Made by a program: the position numbers and the translations under genes | The notes under the pieces: generated by a model | Told to the model about the DNA's origin: nothing | Seen by the model: only the letters and a program-made list of their open reading frames with translations | Database searches by the model: none | Assembly (NCBI GenBank): GCA_001771285.1 | Contig: METI01000221.1 | Span: forward strand, 2,258-37,118 | Direction: 5' to 3' | DNA from: a candidate division NC10 bacterium RIFCSPLOWO2_12_FULL_66_18 | GTDB taxonomy: Bacteria > Methylomirabilota > Methylomirabilia > Methylomirabilales > 2-02-FULL-66-22 | DNA: 34,861 bases | In this document: one piece after another, positions 8,586 through 16,158 of the stretch | Numbering within the stretch: the stretch's first letter is position 1 | How the letters are laid out: each line of letters opens with the position of its first letter

Positions 8586-9530
8586 ATGGATCGGCATAAC
8601 GATCGGCCGCCGGACATCGTCATGGCGAGCCACATCGTCCGGGAGATGATCCGCTTCCCGGACCGCGAGATTGGCCCTGTCCTAGGCGGACCCACGGCCT
8701 ACTCTGCGGTGATCGCCGCCAAGCTGGGGGCGCGGGTCGGCATCGTGACTCCCGTCGGGGATGACATGCCCGAGGCCCTGCTTGCCCCGTTCGCCGAAGT
8801 CGGGGTGGATACCCGCGGCCTGTACCGGGCCGGACCGCACTCGACCAATTCGCTGCTCCTCTATGACGCCAATGGGAACAAGCAGATCCTCTACCCGCAG
8901 CGCGCCCCCGCCATCCGGTTGGCGGACTTCCCTCCCGCTTCTCTCGAGGCGCGGGCCATGCACATCGCGCCCATGGACTATGACGTCGGCGTGGAGACGC
9001 TGGGGGCCCTGCGCAAGCGTATCGGCCTCCTTTCGGGTGACCTGGGGGGGTACGGGGGTGCCCACTCCAGCACCCACCCCGGCCCTGCAGAACAGCAGGA
9101 CCCCAAGGGCCTCCGGGCACTGGTCGGCCTGTTCGACATCGTCCGGGCCAGCCTCGAGGATTGCCGCCACCTGCTGGGCGAAATCCAGGAGGCTCCCGAG
9201 ACGCTGCCCGGGCGGTTCGTGGCCTGGGGCGCCAAGATCGGCATCGTCACCCTGGGGGACCAGGGGGCCGCGGTCGCCACCCGGGAGAGTACGTTCACCG
9301 TCCCTGCGCTGCCCGGAAAGGTGATGGACACCACGGGCGCCGGCGACTCCTTCTCCGCAGGGTTCCTTGTCGAGTATCTGCGCAGCGGAGATGCCCATCG
9401 GGCGGCGTGGTTCGCCGTCGCCGTGGCGCGGCATGTCATCGGCGGGACCGGCGGTGTGGTGGCAGGACGCATGCCGTCCCGTTCGGATATCGAGGCACTG
9501 CTGATCTCTCATCCCCAACCGTTCCGCTGA
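8586..9530 (+). CDS. PfkB-family carbohydrate kinase
   Basis: A 314-residue ribokinase-fold kinase. The ATP-site signature DTTGAGDSFSAGF starts at residue 248 and puts the catalytic base at Asp254. The N-terminal substrate-site motif is GGPTAYSAVIAAKLGARVG in place of the usual GG.xxN.A pattern. That variation is reminiscent of inositol- and nucleoside-kinase branches rather than ribokinase proper, but I cannot assign the substrate. GGGAGG lies 7 bases before the chosen ATG; an upstream in-frame ATG at 8535 would overlap the synthase gene. Its place right after ino1 suggests that one forms and the other uses the same class of polyol phosphate. Confidence 0.85.
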   Translation: MDRHNDRPPDIVMASHIVREMIRFPDREIGPVLGGPTAYSAVIAAKLGARVGIVTPVGDDMPEALLAPFAEVGVDTRGLYRAGPHSTNSLLLYDANGNKQILYPQRAPAIRLADFPPASLEARAMHIAPMDYDVGVETLGALRKRIGLLSGDLGGYGGAHSSTHPGPAEQQDPKGLRALVGLFDIVRASLEDCRHLLGEIQEAPETLPGRFVAWGAKIGIVTLGDQGAAVATRESTFTVPALPGKVMDTTGAGDSFSAGFLVEYLRSGDAHRAAWFAVAVARHVIGGTGGVVAGRMPSRSDIEALLISHPQPFR

Positions 9531-9546
9531 TCTCGGAGGAGTCATC

Positions 9547-10725
9547 ATGAGCCGTACGTACCGTCTGGCGGTCATCGGGTGCGGCAGCATCGCCGAGATC
9601 GCCCACTTCCCCTCGATCCAGCGGACCCCGCAAGCCGAGCTCACCGCCTGCTGCGACACCGATGCCGCGCGGGCACGGGCCGCGGCCGAGCGGTGGGGTG
9701 CCAAGGCCTGGTACACCGATCACCGCGAGATGTTCCGCACGTGCGAGCTGGACGCCGTGATCATCGCGTCGCCAAACAACGTGCACCGGAACCAGGCCGT
9801 TGCGGCGGCCAAGGCCGGGGTGCACGTCATCGTGGAAAAGCCATTGGCCGTCACCAACACCGAGGCCTGGGACATCGTCCGAGTCTGCCGCCAGCACAAC
9901 GTCAAACTGATGGTCGGCTGTGATCGCCGGTTCTGGACTCACAACCAGTGGGCGAAGCAGTTGGTGGAGGAGGGGGTCATCGGCCGGGTGCTGATGGCCC
10001 GGGCCTCGCTTCATGAGCACTGGCACCTGTACCAGAATCATGTGGCCAAGACGGACTTCCGCCTGCGGGCCGACGTGGCCGGGGGCGCGGCCCTGCCCGA
10101 CACGGGGGCCCACGCCATCGACCTGCTGACCTGGCTGGTGGGGAGCCGAATCACGCGGGTGGTGGGAATCGCCCAGCGCCTGGCCATGCCGGAGACCTAT
10201 ACCCTCTGCGACGACACCGTCTGGGTCCTCATGGAGCATGAGAACGGCGCCTACGGCTGCGTCAGCTGCAACCGGTTCTCTCCGGCGGTGTCCCAGGCCA
10301 CGGAGCTGTACGGCACCGAGGGCACCATCTTCACCGCCACCGACGCCACCAACCCATTTCAAAGCGTGCCCATGGCGGTCTTCACCAACAAGGACTATAC
10401 CCTGGAGACGCTGCCCGAGATCCTGCGGAACTACCGCTGGCCCCAGCTCTTCTGGGTGGAGGACCGCCTGCAGCCCACGCTCCCCAAGCGCTGGATACCC
10501 ATCATCCCCCCGCGGGAGCCGAACAACTACACCAACATGACCCGCCACTTCATGGAGTGCCTGACGCAGGATGCCGAACCCCTGGTGTCGGGCGAGGACG
10601 GGGCGCGGGCCATCGAGGTGATGTGCGCCGTCTACAAGTCCATGCAGACCAGGGCCTGGGTGGACCTGCCTCTGACCGAGGAGGTCGTGCCGCCCCACTA
10701 CCAGCCGGTTCCGCCGGAGGACTAG
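9547..10725 (+). CDS. Gfo/Idh/MocA-family oxidoreductase (first of tandem pair)
   Basis: A 392-residue NAD(P)-dependent dehydrogenase of the glucose-fructose oxidoreductase/inositol dehydrogenase/MocA family. The Rossmann motif GCGSIA is at residues 11-16 and the catalytic EKP at residues 97-99. The substrate-domain motif DTGAHAIDLL near residue 187 provides the usual His. Members oxidise one hydroxyl of sugars, inositols or sugar acids. GGAGGAG lies 6-7 bases before the ATG. The gene is followed after two bases by a second family member, so the two may act on successive or stereoisomeric substrates. Confidence 0.92.
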   Translation: MSRTYRLAVIGCGSIAEIAHFPSIQRTPQAELTACCDTDAARARAAAERWGAKAWYTDHREMFRTCELDAVIIASPNNVHRNQAVAAAKAGVHVIVEKPLAVTNTEAWDIVRVCRQHNVKLMVGCDRRFWTHNQWAKQLVEEGVIGRVLMARASLHEHWHLYQNHVAKTDFRLRADVAGGAALPDTGAHAIDLLTWLVGSRITRVVGIAQRLAMPETYTLCDDTVWVLMEHENGAYGCVSCNRFSPAVSQATELYGTEGTIFTATDATNPFQSVPMAVFTNKDYTLETLPEILRNYRWPQLFWVEDRLQPTLPKRWIPIIPPREPNNYTNMTRHFMECLTQDAEPLVSGEDGARAIEVMCAVYKSMQTRAWVDLPLTEEVVPPHYQPVPPED

Positions 10726-10727
10726 CC

Positions 10728-11786
10728 ATGCGCACTGGCACACCCATCCGATTCGGACTCATCGGGACGGGGGGGATCGCCTTCGACGCCCACATCCCGG
10801 CCATCGAGGCGATCCCCGACGCCCGGATCACCGCCGTCTCCAACCGCTCGGAGGCAAAAGCCCGCCGGGCGGCGGAGCGCTGCGGGCTGTCCCGCTGGTT
10901 CACGGACAATCAGCGGGTGATCGACGACCCCGAGGTGGACGCGGTGATCATCTGCACACCGCCCAATGCCCACACCGAGTGGACCGTGAAGGCGGCCCGG
11001 GCCGGGAAGCACGTCCTGTGCGAAAAGCCCATGGCGCGGACGCTGGCGGAGTGCGACAGCATGATCGCCGCCTGCGAGGCGGCGAAAGTCCAGCTCATGG
11101 TGGCGGAGATGAAGCGCTTCAACCCGGGATTTCGGAGGGCGCGCCAGCTCCTGCAGGACGGCGTCATCGGAAGCCCCTTCCTGGCCCGCTACCATAACAG
11201 CTACTTCGAGCCGCACACCCGCCAGGCCTGGTGGGTGGTGCCGGAGATCTCGGGCGGCGGAGAGATGATGAACGAGCTGACCCACCAGGCCAATACCCTG
11301 CGATTTTTCCTGGGCGAGGCGGCCGCCGTCGCCTGCATGAGCAACCACCCCCAGGGACCGCCCCCCGAGGACAACGCCGCGGTGACCCTCCGGTTCCGCT
11401 CCGGGGCACTGGCGGTCGTCACGATCAGTTGGATGACCAAGCCGTACAACCCCACCTTCCCGGCGCCCCTGGAGCACGCCTGGGACGAGCGGATCGAGAT
11501 CTTCGGGACCGACGGCGCCCTCCGGATCGAGACCCCCTTCACCTACTGGAAGGTGCCGCTCCAGCTCCAGGTCTACACCGAGCGGGATCTCCCCGGATAC
11601 CACAAGGGGTGGAATCTGGTGCGCTGCGCACCCACCGAGCATTACATCGAACAGATTCGCCACTTCATGCGGTGCCAACGGGGGGAGGAGACTTGCGAGG
11701 TCTCTGGGCGAGACGGCCGCGCCGACCTCGCCATCGTGTTGGCCGCCATGCAGTCGGCCGAAACGGGTCGGATCGTCACGCTGTAA
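10728..11786 (+). CDS. Gfo/Idh/MocA-family oxidoreductase (second of tandem pair)
   Basis: A 352-residue paralogue of the preceding enzyme. The nucleotide motif is GTGGIA near residue 13 and the catalytic EKP is at residues 99-101. The substrate-domain region reads GGGEMMNELTHQANTLRFFLG, with the usual His in the NELTHQ segment. It is shorter than its neighbour and clearly diverged, which argues against a recent duplication. Start ATG 10728 lies two bases after the previous stop, with GGAGG inside the previous gene's end serving as ribosome site. Exact substrate is unknown; inositol-like polyols and sugar lactone precursors are typical of the family. Confidence 0.92.
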   Translation: MRTGTPIRFGLIGTGGIAFDAHIPAIEAIPDARITAVSNRSEAKARRAAERCGLSRWFTDNQRVIDDPEVDAVIICTPPNAHTEWTVKAARAGKHVLCEKPMARTLAECDSMIAACEAAKVQLMVAEMKRFNPGFRRARQLLQDGVIGSPFLARYHNSYFEPHTRQAWWVVPEISGGGEMMNELTHQANTLRFFLGEAAAVACMSNHPQGPPPEDNAAVTLRFRSGALAVVTISWMTKPYNPTFPAPLEHAWDERIEIFGTDGALRIETPFTYWKVPLQLQVYTERDLPGYHKGWNLVRCAPTEHYIEQIRHFMRCQRGEETCEVSGRDGRADLAIVLAAMQSAETGRIVTL

Positions 11787-11796
11787 AGGAGATGCC

Positions 11797-12576
11797 ATGT
11801 ACTACGAGCGCAGCCGCGCCCTGAAACGTCGGATGCGGGCCGGTGAGACCACCTGCGGGGCCTTTCTGTCATTCCAGGACCCCGGCGCCGCCGAGATCAT
11901 GGCCGGGACAGGGTACGACTGGGTTTTTATTGATATGGAGCATTCCCCATTTGACCTGAAGTCGCTTCAGCATGTCCTCATGGCGTTCAACGGGCGACCC
12001 ACAGTGCCCATCGTCCGCGTCCCCTGGAACGACCGGATTCGGATCAAGCAGGCGCTGGACCTGGGGGCCGAGGGGATCCTGGTCCCCATGGTGAGTTCCG
12101 CCGAAGAGGCGCGGGTAGCCGTGGCGGCCTGCAAGTACCCGCCGGTGGGGGTCCGAGGGTTCGGGCCATGGCGAGCCTCGGACTATTACCGCCAGACCGA
12201 GGAATACATCCGGACCGCCAATGACGGCATCGTCGTGGCCTTGCAGATCGAGCACGAGGACGGCGTCCGGCAGGTCAAGGAGATCCTGGACGCCCCTGGC
12301 ATTGACGTGGTCTGCCTGGGGCCCATGGACCTCTCTGGCTCGATGGGGATGCTGGGACAGCTGGAACACCCGCGGGTGGTTGAGGCCATCGAGCGGGTCA
12401 TGGCCGCGGCGAAGGATCGAGGGCTCCCGGTGTGCGTGCCCATGGAGACGAGTCTGGAGGCGCAAATCGCCTGGGCACATAAGGGGGCGCGGTTTGTCGT
12501 CACCGGAGAGGATCACGGCCTGCTCCGCCGTGCGGCTGCGGACGCCCTGAACAGGTACAGGGCAGCCTTGGCCTAG
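11797..12576 (+). CDS. HpcH/HpaI-family class II aldolase
   Basis: A 259-residue metal-dependent aldolase of the type that cleaves 2-keto-3-deoxy acids to pyruvate and an aldehyde. Characteristic features are the DMEHSPFD segment with the active-site His, VRVPWND with the substrate-carboxylate Arg, the metal ligands in ALQIEHEDG and LGPMDLSGSMG, and the GAEGILVPMV core. AAGGAG lies about 7 bases before the ATG. As the last gene of region A it probably splits the end product of the dehydrogenases into central metabolites. No dehydratase for forming a 2-keto-3-deoxy acid is visible in the region, so a step is either missing here or the aldolase uses another keto acid. Confidence 0.9.
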   Translation: MYYERSRALKRRMRAGETTCGAFLSFQDPGAAEIMAGTGYDWVFIDMEHSPFDLKSLQHVLMAFNGRPTVPIVRVPWNDRIRIKQALDLGAEGILVPMVSSAEEARVAVAACKYPPVGVRGFGPWRASDYYRQTEEYIRTANDGIVVALQIEHEDGVRQVKEILDAPGIDVVCLGPMDLSGSMGMLGQLEHPRVVEAIERVMAAAKDRGLPVCVPMETSLEAQIAWAHKGARFVVTGEDHGLLRRAAADALNRYRAALA

Positions 12577-12580
12577 CCCG

Positions 12581-12610
12581 GATTATTCGCGAACATGTTC
12601 GCGAATAATC
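12581..12610. repeat. Perfect 30-bp palindrome after the aldolase gene
   Basis: The sequence equals its own reverse complement over 30 bases, starting four bases after the aldolase stop. In RNA it would give a 13-bp stem (arm GATTATTCGCGAA) with loop CATG. No T-run follows, so it is not a standard intrinsic terminator, though it may still end transcription or protect the 3' end. As DNA it could be a two-fold operator; its centre lacks the CG expected of LacI sites. The arm is AT-rich compared with surrounding genes. Confidence 0.85.
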
Positions 12611-12617
12611 GCGGGGA

Positions 12618-12736
12618 ATGACCAAATCCCAATGGCCAATGACCAATTGCGGATGGGAGTTCCGTGAAGCCCCTTGACGGCGCGCTGTGCGCGCCCACCA
12701 TCATTGGTCATCGGAAATTGGTCATTGGTCATTTGA
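12618..12736. repeat. Iterated-unit inverted repeat with nested hairpin
   Basis: The left arm (12618-12648) and right arm (12703-12736) are built of short repeated units, CCAATGA on one side and TTGGTCA on the other. A 13-bp perfect pairing joins CCAATGACCAATT (12636-12648) with AATTGGTCATTGG (12716-12728). Between them lies a second perfect hairpin with arms GGCGCGC (12679-12685) and GCGCGCC (12689-12695). No gene is present. It resembles, in plan but not sequence, the elements in the F420 island. Confidence 0.7.
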
Positions 12737-12745
12737 TCCGGAGAA

Positions 12746-12765
12746 TTCACGGGTCCATTCGTGAA
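12746..12765. promoter_or_regulatory. Candidate operator upstream of the second binding-protein gene
   Basis: TTCACG (12746-12751) and CGTGAA (12760-12765) form a 6-bp inverted repeat with an 8-base spacer. Its right half continues as TTCGTGAAGAAT, which is close to the right arm of the 30-bp palindrome (TTCGCGAATAAT). It lies about 120 bases before the start at 12887. The remaining bases to 12886 hold the ribosome site and nothing else recognised. A TTGACG at 12674-12679 could be a -35 box, but I see no good -10 box. Confidence 0.3.
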
Positions 12766-12886
12766 GAATGCGGGCTAGGTCGGGCTTCTGCCATCGGAAA
12801 AAGGTATCACAGGAACGAGAGCAGACGGAGAGACGGGACCACGGACGGTCCCACTCACACCCCGCTGAGGGGAGGAGGGACGGATC

Positions 12887-14182
12887 ATGGGGAAGAAGAT
12901 CTCGCGCCGGGGATTTTTCAAAGTGGCCGGGGCAACGGCCCTGACCACGGCGGTGGCCGGTCCTACGCTTTGGGTGCGGAACGCCTCCGCCCAACGGAAG
13001 TCTGTCAGCCTGCTGGTGAATAGCCACTTCGTTCCACATTTCAATCAGGAACTGGAGCGCCAGTCAGCCGAATGGGGCAAGGCGCGGGGGGTGGATACCC
13101 GGGTGGATGTCATTGCCGAACGGGATCTGGGAGCCAAGCTGGCCTCGGAGGCGGAGGGGCGGGCCGGTCACGACATCGTCGTCCTTCGCTGGATGGAGGC
13201 CCCGGTGTACCAGCCGAGCCTGGTACCGATGGACGACCTGGTGCAGGAGCTGGAGCGCGGCCTGGGGACCTTTCCCGAGATGGCCAGATACGTCTGCCGG
13301 ATCCGGGGGCGGTGGGCATCGCTCCCCTGGCGATACGACAGCGGCGTCGCCGCCATCAACACGGAGCACTGGGGCAAGATCGGCCTCAGTGCCGATGCCG
13401 TCGGGAACCTCACCTGGGACCAGTTCATTGACGCCGCGGCCAAGCTTCACGCGAACGGGACGCCCGTGGGGGTAGCCATCAGCGAATCGTTCGATTCCAC
13501 CCACTTCTGTTTCGAGCTGCTGTGGAGTCACGGGGCCAAGGTGGCGGACGACAAGGGAAATATCACCATCAACACCAAGGAGACGGCGGCCGCCATCGAG
13601 GTGGCCAAGCGCCTGTACAAGTTCATGCCCCCCGATGTCTTGGCCTGGGACGAGGCGTCCAACAACCGGGCCATGCTCGCCGGGACCTGTTCCTGGTCCA
13701 TCAACCCCCCCAGCATCTGGGCCGTCGCCAAGCGGGACAAGCTTCCTGTGGCGGATAAACTGGATCATGTGGCCGTGCCGGCCGGCCCTGCGGGCAGGTT
13801 CAGAACCGCCGCGCCGTATTCCCTCGGGGTCTGGAACTTCTCTCCCAACGTCGATGCGGCCAAGGACCTGCTCCGGTTCCTCATGCAGAAGGAGAACTTC
13901 CTCAAGCAGGTGGAGGCCTCGGGCGGCTACAACCAGCCGTACCTCGCGGGTCATCGCGGGGCGCCGATCTATCAGCGGGAGCGGGCACTCCGCCATTACG
14001 AGCCTCCAAAAGAGACGGTGCACGCCTGGGGCTGGCCAGCCCCCGCCAGCTCGGCGACCGGGATCATGATCAGCCTCTTCATCATCCCGACCATGTTCTC
14101 CAAGGCGGTCTCCGGCGAAATGACGACGGAGAAGGCCATCGCCTGGGCGGAAAGACAGGTCACGCGGATCTACCGCGGCTGA
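12887..14182 (+). CDS. ABC transporter substrate-binding protein (family 1), Tat-exported
   Basis: A 431-residue binding protein for the second importer. The Tat signal has SRRGFFK at residues 6-12, a hydrophobic core and an ASA cleavage site at residues 33-35. The mature chain has a family 1 pattern, including a CSWSINPPS segment and a C-terminal MTTEKAIAWAERQVTRIYRG helix. It is diverged from the binding protein at 177, so the two importers likely take up different ligands. GGGGAGGAGGG lies about 9 bases upstream of the ATG. A strong hairpin separates it from its permease genes. Confidence 0.92.
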   Translation: MGKKISRRGFFKVAGATALTTAVAGPTLWVRNASAQRKSVSLLVNSHFVPHFNQELERQSAEWGKARGVDTRVDVIAERDLGAKLASEAEGRAGHDIVVLRWMEAPVYQPSLVPMDDLVQELERGLGTFPEMARYVCRIRGRWASLPWRYDSGVAAINTEHWGKIGLSADAVGNLTWDQFIDAAAKLHANGTPVGVAISESFDSTHFCFELLWSHGAKVADDKGNITINTKETAAAIEVAKRLYKFMPPDVLAWDEASNNRAMLAGTCSWSINPPSIWAVAKRDKLPVADKLDHVAVPAGPAGRFRTAAPYSLGVWNFSPNVDAAKDLLRFLMQKENFLKQVEASGGYNQPYLAGHRGAPIYQRERALRHYEPPKETVHAWGWPAPASSATGIMISLFIIPTMFSKAVSGEMTTEKAIAWAERQVTRIYRG

Positions 14183-14235
14183 GACAGGCCCCACGGAGAA
14201 AGCCAGTGGCCGCGGCACCACGCTAGCGGCGATTG

Positions 14236-14272
14236 CCTGCCCCCGGCAGTCTCACGCACTGCCGGGGGCAGG
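14236..14272 (+). terminator. Strong hairpin between binding-protein and permease genes
   Basis: A perfect 15-bp, nearly all-GC stem with arms at 14236-14250 and 14258-14272 and loop CTCACGC. The core arm is CTGCCCCCGGCAGT. There is no T-run after it, so it would more likely act as a partial terminator or 3' mRNA protector, giving more binding protein than permease, as known for some binding-protein-dependent operons. The rest of the 124-base gap shows no gene. Confidence 0.75.
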
Positions 14273-14306
14273 GCCGCGACGGGTCACCAGCGGGTGACCG
14301 GGCGGA

Positions 14307-15290
14307 ATGGCACCCATGCCCAAGATCGAGGCGGACGTCACCATACCGGAATCGCCTGGCGGCATCGCGGCAGAGACCAGCCTCCGGGCGCCGCGCATCA
14401 GCCCGTGGAAGCCCCGCGCAGGTGAGGAGCGGCTTGCCTACGTCCTGCTGGCTCCCGCGGTGCTGTTGCTCGCCAGCTTGATCGCCTATCCCTTTCTCAC
14501 GTCGCTCTACATGAGCCTCACCGACCGCCGCATCGCCATGCCCGGCCGCTTCGTGGGTCTCCGGAACTTCAGCGAATTGCTGCTGGAGGACGAGATATTC
14601 CAGCAGACGCTGTGGAACTCGGGGCTCTACGTCGTCGGCGCGGTCGGTTTGAAGACGGTCACGGGTCTGGCGGCGGCCCTTCTGCTCCATGGCATGACCC
14701 GCGGACGGCCGGTCTTCCAGGCCCTCCTCATGCTCCCCTGGGTGGTCCCGGCCTCTTTGAGCGTCCTGGCCTGGTGGTGGATGTTCGACCCGATGTCCAG
14801 TGTCATCAACTGGGTCCTGGTGAACCTCGGGATCATCAGCCGTCCCATTCGCTGGCTGAGCGACCCATTCTGGGCCCGCTCCGCCATCGTCATCACGAAC
14901 GTGTGGCGGGGACTCCCCTTCTTCGCCCTGTGCTTCCTGGCCGGCCTGGTTTCGATCCCCAGGGAGTTGTACGAGGCGGCCGAATCCGACGGGGCGGGTC
15001 CGATGGCGTCCTTCTGGCACATCACCCTCCCCCTGCTTCGGCCCATGCTGGGGATCGTGATCCTCTACTCCGTTGTCATGACCATCGCCGATTTCGAGAT
15101 CGTCTTCCTCCTCACCCGGGGGGGGCCCAGGAACAGCACGCACCTGCTGGGGACCCTGGCCTACCATGTGGGGCTCTCCGGGGGCCGGCTGGGCGAGGCG
15201 GCCGCCATCTCCCTCTTCATCTTCCCCGTCCTGGCCGTGGTGGCGTATTTCATGCTTCGGGCTGTCCGACACGGGGCGGAGGTCTCCTGA
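14307..15290 (+). CDS. ABC sugar transporter permease, MalF/UgpA type
   Basis: A 327-residue permease with a cytoplasmic N-terminal stretch of about 45 residues and about six membrane segments. The EAA loop is ELYEAAESDGAGPMASFWHI, followed by TLPLLRP. It has the family segment LTRGGPRNSTHLLGT near its end. ATG 14307 and an in-frame ATG at 14316 are both possible; neither has a clear ribosome site beyond GGGCGG. It is followed after one base by its partner permease. Confidence 0.9.
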   Translation: MAPMPKIEADVTIPESPGGIAAETSLRAPRISPWKPRAGEERLAYVLLAPAVLLLASLIAYPFLTSLYMSLTDRRIAMPGRFVGLRNFSELLLEDEIFQQTLWNSGLYVVGAVGLKTVTGLAAALLLHGMTRGRPVFQALLMLPWVVPASLSVLAWWWMFDPMSSVINWVLVNLGIISRPIRWLSDPFWARSAIVITNVWRGLPFFALCFLAGLVSIPRELYEAAESDGAGPMASFWHITLPLLRPMLGIVILYSVVMTIADFEIVFLLTRGGPRNSTHLLGTLAYHVGLSGGRLGEAAAISLFIFPVLAVVAYFMLRAVRHGAEVS

Positions 15291-15291
15291 C

Positions 15292-16134
15292 ATGCGGAGG
15301 GCCGGGGCCGGCAGGCGTTGGCTGATCTACGGGGGGTTCCTGCCCTTCCTGGTGTTTGCCCTGTTCCCCTTCTATTGGATGGCCGTGACCAGCCTCAAGA
15401 GCAACCTGGAGATCTACGGGGCCCAACAGATTCCCTTACTGGTCAGACAGGGGATGACCCTCGACCACTTCCGCTATGTGCTCCGGGAGACGCTGTTCGC
15501 CAGGTGGATGCTGAACTCTTTGATCGTCTCGGGAAGTTCCACGCTGATCTCCGCGTGCGTGAGCACCCTGGCGGCCTACGCCCTTGCCCGTCTCCGGTTC
15601 CGCGGGTCGCAGTTCTTCGGGATGGCCGTCTTCATCACCTACCTGGTTCCACCGACGCTGCTCTTCCTCCCCCTCTCCCGGCTGGTGGCCTCGCTCGGGG
15701 TGAGCGACACTCCCTGGGCGCTGATCCTGACCTATCCGACGTTCCTCGTCCCGTTCTGCACCTGGCTGCTCATGGGATATTTTCGAACCATCCCGCGGGA
15801 GATGGAGGAGAGCGCGCTGGTGGACGGCGCCAACCGCATGCAGGCCATGGTGCGGATCGTCCTGCCCCTGGCGGCGCCGGGCGTCCTGACGGCCATCATG
15901 TTCGCCTTCACCATCTCGTGGGGCCACTTCATCTACGCCCTGGCATTCGTGTCGTCGAACCCGCAGAAGATGGTGAACATCGGCCTGGCCACCGAACTCA
16001 TCCGGGGGGATGTGTTCTACTGGGGGTCGCTGATGGCGGGTGCCCTGTTGACGTCGCTGCCGATCATCCTCGTGTACGGCTTCTTCGCCAAACGCTTCGT
16101 CTCCGGCCTGACGGCGGGAGCGGTGAAGGCCTAA
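15292..16134 (+). CDS. ABC sugar transporter permease, MalG/UgpE type
   Basis: A 280-residue permease with a short basic N-terminus and about six membrane segments. The EAA loop reads EMEESALVDGANRMQAMVRI and the C-terminus ends with the usual RFVSGLTAGAVKA. I chose ATG 15292 because it follows the partner's stop by one base and has GGAGG upstream; the frame is open further back only inside the partner gene. As for the first importer, no ATPase gene follows. Confidence 0.92.
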   Translation: MRRAGAGRRWLIYGGFLPFLVFALFPFYWMAVTSLKSNLEIYGAQQIPLLVRQGMTLDHFRYVLRETLFARWMLNSLIVSGSSTLISACVSTLAAYALARLRFRGSQFFGMAVFITYLVPPTLLFLPLSRLVASLGVSDTPWALILTYPTFLVPFCTWLLMGYFRTIPREMEESALVDGANRMQAMVRIVLPLAAPGVLTAIMFAFTISWGHFIYALAFVSSNPQKMVNIGLATELIRGDVFYWGSLMAGALLTSLPIILVYGFFAKRFVSGLTAGAVKA

Positions 16135-16158
16135 CCTCGGTGGAGGAGAAGACGGCCG

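Noticed and set aside
12674..12702. Promoter with TTGACG and a -10 near 12697
   Set aside because: The -35 match is good but no acceptable -10 hexamer is at 16-18 bases, and the spacer holds a GC hairpin.
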